64,000 nt of DNA, taken from positions 1-64,000 of the forward strand of contig NZ_JAKRRW010000014.1 in NCBI RefSeq assembly GCF_026191635.1, given 5' to 3'. Below the pieces are notes generated by a model. It had not been told where the DNA came from. It saw only the letters and a program-made list of their open reading frames with translations, and ran no database searches. Position 1 is the stretch's first letter. Every line of letters starts with the position of its first letter. Positions 58,348 to 64,000 of this stretch are shown in pieces. The stretch comes from Photobacterium obscurum (GTDB lineage: Bacteria; Pseudomonadota; Gammaproteobacteria; Enterobacterales; Vibrionaceae). Both the position numbers and the translations under genes were made by a program.

Positions 58348-58731
58348 TCTTATCCCTTTTGTCGTAAATCTTTAGATAGAAGTTAAGAGGACAATTTTGA
58401 CGGTTCGCTGAGTAAAAGGAAAGTAAAAGCCGCGACAAATTGTTGGGAGGATCAGTTTTAGGTTCCGGTAGGTTCCAATCTTCACTCAAATCAGGGCAGA
58501 AAAGGGAGTGTCACACTGTTGGGACTGGGGGCGGTGGGTCTCGGAGGCTAAAAAATTACGGCATAATGGTGATAGTGAATGAAATAACACAGAACTTACA
58601 GTTATCGTCTTGAGTTGGCTGCGTAATGTACCTATGATCGATGTTTAATTGTTAAATGATTAATAATATTAATTATATCGCCCCATCACTGGATGGCGAG
58701 AGTTACAGACAGGGCCGGAGAGGCCGACAGG
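58348..58731. other. 384-bp divergent region between yrbG and mlaF
   Basis: It holds the mla promoter (58610-58638), a direct repeat TAGGTTCC at 58459-58466 and 58469-58476 spaced by exactly 10 bp, and a G-rich stretch near 58525-58550. No reading frame or small RNA was recognised. A 10-bp repeat period places the two copies on one face of the DNA, as protein half-sites often are. Confidence 0.45.
58610..58638 (+). promoter_or_regulatory. Sigma-70 promoter of the mla operon
   Basis: TTGAGT (58610-58615), a 17-bp spacer, and TATGAT (58633-58638): 4/6 and 5/6 to consensus at ideal spacing. Transcription from about 58645 gives a leader of some 87 nt before mlaF. Confidence 0.65.
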
Positions 58732-59553
58732 ATGGCTATGGAACCGACTGAAGCGCTAGTTTCAATCAAAAACATGACGTTTTCGCGGGGAGACCGCAAA
58801 ATCTTTGATGATGTGTCGCTGGATGTGCCAAAGGGAAAAGTGACGGCCATTATGGGGCCGTCAGGTATTGGTAAAACGACCCTGCTGAGGCTGATTGGCG
58901 GCCAGATCCTGCCCGACAGTGGTGAGGTGTGGTTTGAACATTGGAATATACCAGCCTTGAGTCGCAGCGAGCTGTACCAGGCGCGTAACAAGATGAGCAT
59001 GCTATTTCAGTCTGGGGCGCTGTTCACCGATATGACGGTGTTTGACAATGTCGCTTTCCCGCTACGAGAGCATACCGACTTGCCGGAAGATTTGTTGCGT
59101 ACGTTAGTGCTATTAAAGTTGGAAGCGGTTGGTTTGCGCGGAGCTGCACAACTCATGCCCAACGAACTGTCTGGCGGTATGGCGCGACGCGCAGCGCTGG
59201 CAAGAGCGATCGCCCTGGATCCCGACATGATCATGTATGATGAACCGTTTGTCGGCCAAGACCCGATCACTATGGGCGTATTGGTAACGCTGATCCAAAG
59301 CCTGAACAAGGCACTAGGGATCACGTCGGTGATCGTGTCTCATGATGTGCCGGAGGTGATGAGCATTGCCGATCATGTTTACTTGCTCTCAGGGGGCAAG
59401 GTGATAGGTCAGGGAACCCCCGATGAATTGAGGGCGAACCCTGATCCGAAAATCCGCCAGTTTCTTGATGGGGATGCCGACGGTCCCGTGCCGTTTAAGT
59501 TTCCGTCGCGGAGTTTGAGCGATGATCTTTTTGGAATGGCAGAGCAGAACTAG
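58732..59553 (+). CDS. mlaF: Mla phospholipid transporter ATPase MlaF
   Basis: The ATPase of the MlaFEDB complex that moves phospholipids between inner and outer membrane to keep outer-leaflet asymmetry. It has 273 aa from ATG 58732, 8 nt after GGAGAGG; ATG 58738 is equally compatible with the E. coli alignment. Walker A GPSGIGKTT, signature ELSGGMARRAALARAI and Walker B MIMYDEPFVGQDP are present. The end FRQFLDG-like KIRQFLDGDADGPVPF is typical of MlaF. Confidence 0.95.
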   Translation: MAMEPTEALVSIKNMTFSRGDRKIFDDVSLDVPKGKVTAIMGPSGIGKTTLLRLIGGQILPDSGEVWFEHWNIPALSRSELYQARNKMSMLFQSGALFTDMTVFDNVAFPLREHTDLPEDLLRTLVLLKLEAVGLRGAAQLMPNELSGGMARRAALARAIALDPDMIMYDEPFVGQDPITMGVLVTLIQSLNKALGITSVIVSHDVPEVMSIADHVYLLSGGKVIGQGTPDELRANPDPKIRQFLDGDADGPVPFKFPSRSLSDDLFGMAEQN

Positions 59554-59650
59554 TACAGAGTTAATTGAAAACGACATGGGTGCTAGCGTGTCGGTTGTTC
59601 ATTTGGTCGACTAGTGCAGGTATTTATAAATAATAAGGTAATTACCAATA

Positions 59651-60433
59651 ATGATAGCGGATTTTGTTGCACGACAGGGACGGCGAGGGATCGATTATTG
59701 CCAGACTCTGGGTCGGGCAAGTTTATTGCTTTATGGAGCATTGGTTCATAAGCCCGAGCCGAGAAAAATGTTTCCGCTGCTGATGAAGCAGCTGTATTCA
59801 GTGGGGGTGTTGTCTGTCGCAATCATCCTTGTTTCCGGGTTGTTTATTGGCATGGTCTTGAGTCTTCAGGGCTACATTGTGCTGGTCGATTTCGGCGCCG
59901 AAACGAGCCTGGGGCAAATGGTGGCTTTGTCGTTGCTGCGGGAGCTGGGCCCTGTGGTTACCGCATTGCTGTTTGCGGGTCGTGCCGGGTCGGCATTGAC
60001 GGCTGAGATTGGCCTGATGAAAGCCACCGAGCAGTTGTCGAGTCTGGAGATGATGGCGGTCGATCCGCTACGAAGGGTTATTGCTCCTCGCTTCTGGGCC
60101 GGTGTCATTTCGATGCCGTTGCTGGCATTGCTGTTTTGCGCCATTGGTATTTGGGGCGGCCAGTTGGTCGGTGTGGATTGGAAGGGAATTGATCACGGCA
60201 GTTTCTGGTCGGTGATGCAGTCCTCGGTAGAGCTTGGCTATGATGTTGGCAACAGCATTATCAAAGCGGTGGTGTTTGCAATCACTGTCACCTGGATTGC
60301 GGTGTTTAACGGCTATGACTCGGTACCGACATCTGAAGGGATCAGTCGGGCGACAACACGTACAGTGGTGAATTCGTCATTGGCAGTTTTGGGATTGGAT
60401 TTTGTGCTAACTGCTTTAATGTTCGGAAACTAA
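59651..60433 (+). CDS. mlaE: Mla phospholipid transporter permease MlaE
   Basis: A 260-aa inner-membrane permease, the same length as in E. coli, with five membrane segments and the hallmark stretches [22 protein letters not shown] and [16 protein letters not shown] that contact MlaF. A 97-bp gap separates it from mlaF, more than usual for this operon; it contains a short inverted repeat CGACA/TGTCG and only a distant AAGG ribosome site. Confidence 0.95.
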   Translation: MIADFVARQGRRGIDYCQTLGRASLLLYGALVHKPEPRKMFPLLMKQLYSVGVLSVAIILVSGLFIGMVLSLQGYIVLVDFGAETSLGQMVALSLLRELGPVVTALLFAGRAGSALTAEIGLMKATEQLSSLEMMAVDPLRRVIAPRFWAGVISMPLLALLFCAIGIWGGQLVGVDWKGIDHGSFWSVMQSSVELGYDVGNSIIKAVVFAITVTWIAVFNGYDSVPTSEGISRATTRTVVNSSLAVLGLDFVLTALMFGN

Positions 60434-60473
60434 TAAGCAGTTTGGCGACTAACGTAACGTTGGGAATTAACGG

Positions 60474-60953
60474 ATGCAACAGATTAAAAAATTAGAATTA
60501 TGGGTTGGGAGTTTTGTTCTTGCAGGGGTTGTTGCCTTGCTGGTGCTAGTTTTCAAAGTTGCGGATGTGCAGAGCATCGGCGGTAACGACTCTTATACCC
60601 TGAAAGCTCAGTTCGATAACGTCGGTGGGTTGAAGGTACGTTCACCGATTAAGGTCGGCGGGGTGACGGTCGGTAAAATTACCGCGATTACTTTGGATAC
60701 CGAGAATTACATTCCGGTTGTTACCATGGCTATCGAGAAAAAGTATGGTTTCTTTCCTGAAACCAGTTCTGCTGCCATCCTTACATCAGGGCTATTGGGT
60801 GAGCAGTATCTGGGGATCGTACCGGGCTTTATTGATGAAGATATTGAGATGCTTGCAGACGGTGACTTAATCGAAGATACCAAGTCGGCATTAGTGCTGG
60901 AAGATATGATTGGCCAGGTGCTGTATAGCATTGGCGGTGATAGTGATAAATAG
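60474..60953 (+). CDS. mlaD: Mla complex MCE-domain protein MlaD
   Basis: A 159-aa protein with an N-terminal membrane segment (about 8-28) and one MCE domain (about 38-115: AQFDNVGGLKVRSPIKVGGVTVG) that forms a hexameric lipid channel in the periplasm. The conserved GLLGEQYLGIVPG stretch follows. It is somewhat shorter at the C-terminus than E. coli MlaD (183 aa). Confidence 0.95.
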   Translation: MQQIKKLELWVGSFVLAGVVALLVLVFKVADVQSIGGNDSYTLKAQFDNVGGLKVRSPIKVGGVTVGKITAITLDTENYIPVVTMAIEKKYGFFPETSSAAILTSGLLGEQYLGIVPGFIDEDIEMLADGDLIEDTKSALVLEDMIGQVLYSIGGDSDK

Positions 60954-60961
60954 GGGATATG

Positions 60962-61606
60962 ATGAAATTTGTTCGATATATGTTGTTGATGCTAGTTTCG
61001 TTGCCTTGGATTGCACAAGCTACGGCTATCGATAAAACCGATCCGTACCTGATGATGGAGAAAGTGTCCCAGGTAACGTTTGATCGTCTGAAATCGGAGC
61101 AGGCCCAGATCCAGCGTAATCCGGAATTGCTACGCAACGTGGTTAGGCAGGAGTTACTGCCTTACATCAACACCCGTTATGCCGCTTATAAAGTCCTTGG
61201 GCCACAGCTGAAAAAAACCACCAAGGTACAGCGTAATGATTTCGTGGATGCGTTCACAGATTACCTAGTGGCTTCTTATGCGCAGGTGCTGACTCAGTAT
61301 ACCGATCAGGATATAAAGATCGAGTCACCGAAGTCGGTACCGGCGAACCGTACTATCGTATCGGTACGAGTTGATATTCTGGAAACCCAGCGTCCGCCTA
61401 TTCGTCTGGACTTCAAATTGCGTAAAAACAAGAAGACCAACGAGTGGCAGGGCTACGATATGGTGGCTGAAGGCGTCAGTATGATCGCCACCAAACAGAG
61501 CGAATGGAGCGGTCAACTTCGTACCGAAGGGGTCGATGCCGTAACTACCAACCTCAGAACGCTTGCGGCGAAACCGATTCGTCGTGAGGATAAAAACAAT
61601 GACTAA
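60962..61606 (+). CDS. mlaC: Periplasmic phospholipid shuttle MlaC
   Basis: A soluble lipid-binding protein of 214 aa with a signal peptide ending near WIAQA, carrying phospholipids between MlaA-OmpC and MlaD. ATG 60962 is chosen over the adjacent ATG 60959 because AGGGGA (60952-60957) leaves only 1 nt to the latter. The stretch ARYAAYKVLGPQLK-like TRYAAYKVLGPQLKK and GYDMVAEGVSM are typical of the family. Confidence 0.94.
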   Translation: MKFVRYMLLMLVSLPWIAQATAIDKTDPYLMMEKVSQVTFDRLKSEQAQIQRNPELLRNVVRQELLPYINTRYAAYKVLGPQLKKTTKVQRNDFVDAFTDYLVASYAQVLTQYTDQDIKIESPKSVPANRTIVSVRVDILETQRPPIRLDFKLRKNKKTNEWQGYDMVAEGVSMIATKQSEWSGQLRTEGVDAVTTNLRTLAAKPIRREDKNND

Positions 61607-61910
61607 GCCGAAGATTGAGTGGCTAGTCCAGGAAAATGGGTTTTATTGCTTGTCAGGCGAACTGGAACGTGACACAGTTCCAGCTTTTTGGCAGCAAAGA
61701 CATAAATGGATGCCGCAGGATGCCAGGGTAAAGCTCGATCTCTCTGCTTTAACGCGGGTAGATTCTGCGGGTATGGTGATGCTGCTTCATGTATATCAAC
61801 AGCTCAGCAGTAATGGCAGCGAACTGTCATTATTGAATGTGCCGGAACAGCTTATTACTTTGCTACGCCTGAGCCATGTCGAATCAATGTTAGCTGCTTG
61901 TATTGACTAA
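61599..61910 (+). CDS. mlaB: Mla STAS-domain protein MlaB
   Basis: A 103-aa cytoplasmic STAS-domain protein that binds and stabilises MlaF. ATG 61599 overlaps the end of mlaC and follows GAGGA at 8 nt; the frame is open 36 nt further upstream inside mlaC. The STAS core LDLSALTRVDSAGMVMLLH carries the conserved Asp-Ser pair. Confidence 0.92.
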   Translation: MTKPKIEWLVQENGFYCLSGELERDTVPAFWQQRHKWMPQDARVKLDLSALTRVDSAGMVMLLHVYQQLSSNGSELSLLNVPEQLITLLRLSHVESMLAACID

Positions 61911-61929
61911 GCAGCAAAGAGGATAGCTT

Positions 61930-63454
<1,525 letters not shown>

Positions 63455-63486
63455 TCTCCCCTTGTATCGATGCTAAAGCCGAATAT

Positions 63487-63515
63487 AAAAAAGCCTCGCA
63501 CAGCGAGGCTTTTTT
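63487..63515. terminator. Bidirectional terminator between murA and degS
   Basis: A 13-bp stem AAAAAAGCCTCGC/GCGAGGCTTTTTT (63487-63499, 63503-63515) with an ACA loop, serving two convergent genes. Confidence 0.92.
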
Positions 63516-63533
63516 AGGTTTAGGTCATCTGCT

Positions 63534-64000
63534 TTAATAGCCATTTGGCTCGTCGGCAATCCGCACCGATAGTGTTGTCGGCAAGCCATTACGCAGCACT
63601 TTCATCTCAATGTCATTGCCTGGGCGAAGCTCGGTGACAATGTCCAATACGTTTCTTCGGTCGGTGACCTTCTTGCCGTCAATCTCAATCAAGATGTCCT
63701 GTACCTGAAACCCAGCCTTGGCTGCCGGGCCATTCGGATCCATGCCTATCACAATGATCCCGCTGACTTGTTCGGCATCATAGAGCCGTGCCATTACCGG
63801 ATTGATATCTCTTGCCTCGATGCCAATATAGCCACGGATCACTCTACCGTCAGCAATCAGTTTGTTCATGATCTTCTGGGTAAGCTTATAAGGGATGGCG
63901 AAAGAAATACCGTAGGTTTCAATATCAGTTGCCTGTTGAAAAGAGGCGGTGTTAATTCCCACCAGTTCGCCACGAGTGTTGACCAGTGCGCCGCCAGAGT
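63534..64000 (-). CDS. degS: Periplasmic serine protease DegS (3' part; start outside the window)
   Basis: The visible 155 codons begin with the catalytic serine (codon 63998-63996) in SGGALVNTRGELVGINTASF, continue to the end of the trypsin-like domain (SFAIPYKLTQKIM), and hold one PDZ domain (about the last 100 residues, IRGYIGIEARDI onward with DGKKVTDRRNV). A single C-terminal PDZ domain marks DegS rather than DegP or DegQ. DegS cuts the anti-sigma factor RseA when unfolded porins bind the PDZ, starting the sigma-E response. The N-terminal anchor, His and Asp of the triad lie beyond position 64000. Confidence 0.92.
   Translation of the reverse strand, partial: SGGALVNTRGELVGINTASFQQATDIETYGISFAIPYKLTQKIMNKLIADGRVIRGYIGIEARDINPVMARLYDAEQVSGIIVIGMDPNGPAAKAGFQVQDILIEIDGKKVTDRRNVLDIVTELRPGNDIEMKVLRNGLPTTLSVRIADEPNGY

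Noticed and set aside
57812..58375. 187-codon frame antisense to yrbG
   Set aside because: Mirror of membrane-segment codons; no ribosome site and no family recognised.

Overview
The window is a chromosomal segment of a gammaproteobacterium, almost certainly a member of the Vibrionaceae. The grounds are the complete mannose-sensitive haemagglutinin (MSHA) type IV pilus locus in the order csrD/mshH-mshIJKLMNEGF-mshBACDOPQ followed directly by mreBCD, the metH-lysC-aminotransferase-pglL-uvrA-ssb block before it, and high protein similarity to Vibrio homologues recalled from memory (MetH, LysC, CsrD). A Photobacterium-type genome is possible, but genus cannot be settled from sequence alone. No insertion sequence, prophage, integron, CRISPR array or toxin-antitoxin pair was seen. 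Apart from a few AT-rich patches in surface-protein genes, this looks like core genome.

Layout. 1-323: distal end of an rRNA operon (paired-hairpin spacer, tRNA-Thr(GGT), 5S rRNA, terminator). 439-6741: methionine genes metA and metH, each with MetJ boxes, flanking a minus-strand CPA1 Na+/H+ antiporter. 6773-8439: lysC (minus) under a lysine riboswitch. 8738-9856: class-V aminotransferase. 9904-11679: PglL-type O-oligosaccharyltransferase. 11801-15547: divergent uvrA and ssb sharing a LexA box. 15642-16523: LysR regulator. 16778-35578: MSHA locus. 35694-48680: mreBCD, maf, rng, yhdP, a nitrilase-family amidase, tldD, darP (minus) and pmbA. 48857-53955 (minus): mgtE, npr, rapZ, ptsN, hpf, rpoN. 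54066-58347 (minus): lptB, lptA, lptC, kdsC, kdsD, yrbG. 58732-63454: mlaFEDCB, ibaG, murA. 63534-64000: the 3' part of degS, running off the window.

How the genes work together. The MSHA cluster encodes a complete pilus machine: platform (MshG), extension ATPase with an N-terminal c-di-GMP-binding MshEN domain (MshE), alignment complex (MshI, MshJ, MshK), secretin (MshL), accessory ATPase (MshM), TPR protein (MshN), prepilins (MshB, A, C, D, O, P) and a very large putative tip or adhesin protein (MshQ). CsrD at its head carries degenerate GGDEF and EAL domains. PglL a few genes upstream suggests, but does not prove, that pilins are O-glycosylated. The second half is an envelope-building block: cell shape (MreBCD), lipid transport (YhdP, Mla), LPS inner core and export (KdsD, KdsC, LptA, B, C), peptidoglycan (MurA) and envelope stress (DegS), with the nitrogen PTS and sigma-54 between them.

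The points most worth a second look are the overlapping hairpins after mshA, the AT-rich mosaic segments in mshA and mshQ, the Asn/Ser codon repeat in mshL, the GGA-rich structured leader of csrD, the double hairpin before tRNA-Thr, and the unexplained repeats at 48690-48790 and 58459-58476. I did not find a clearly new multi-gene system. Several start codons were moved on ribosome-binding-site evidence; the reason is given in each entry.
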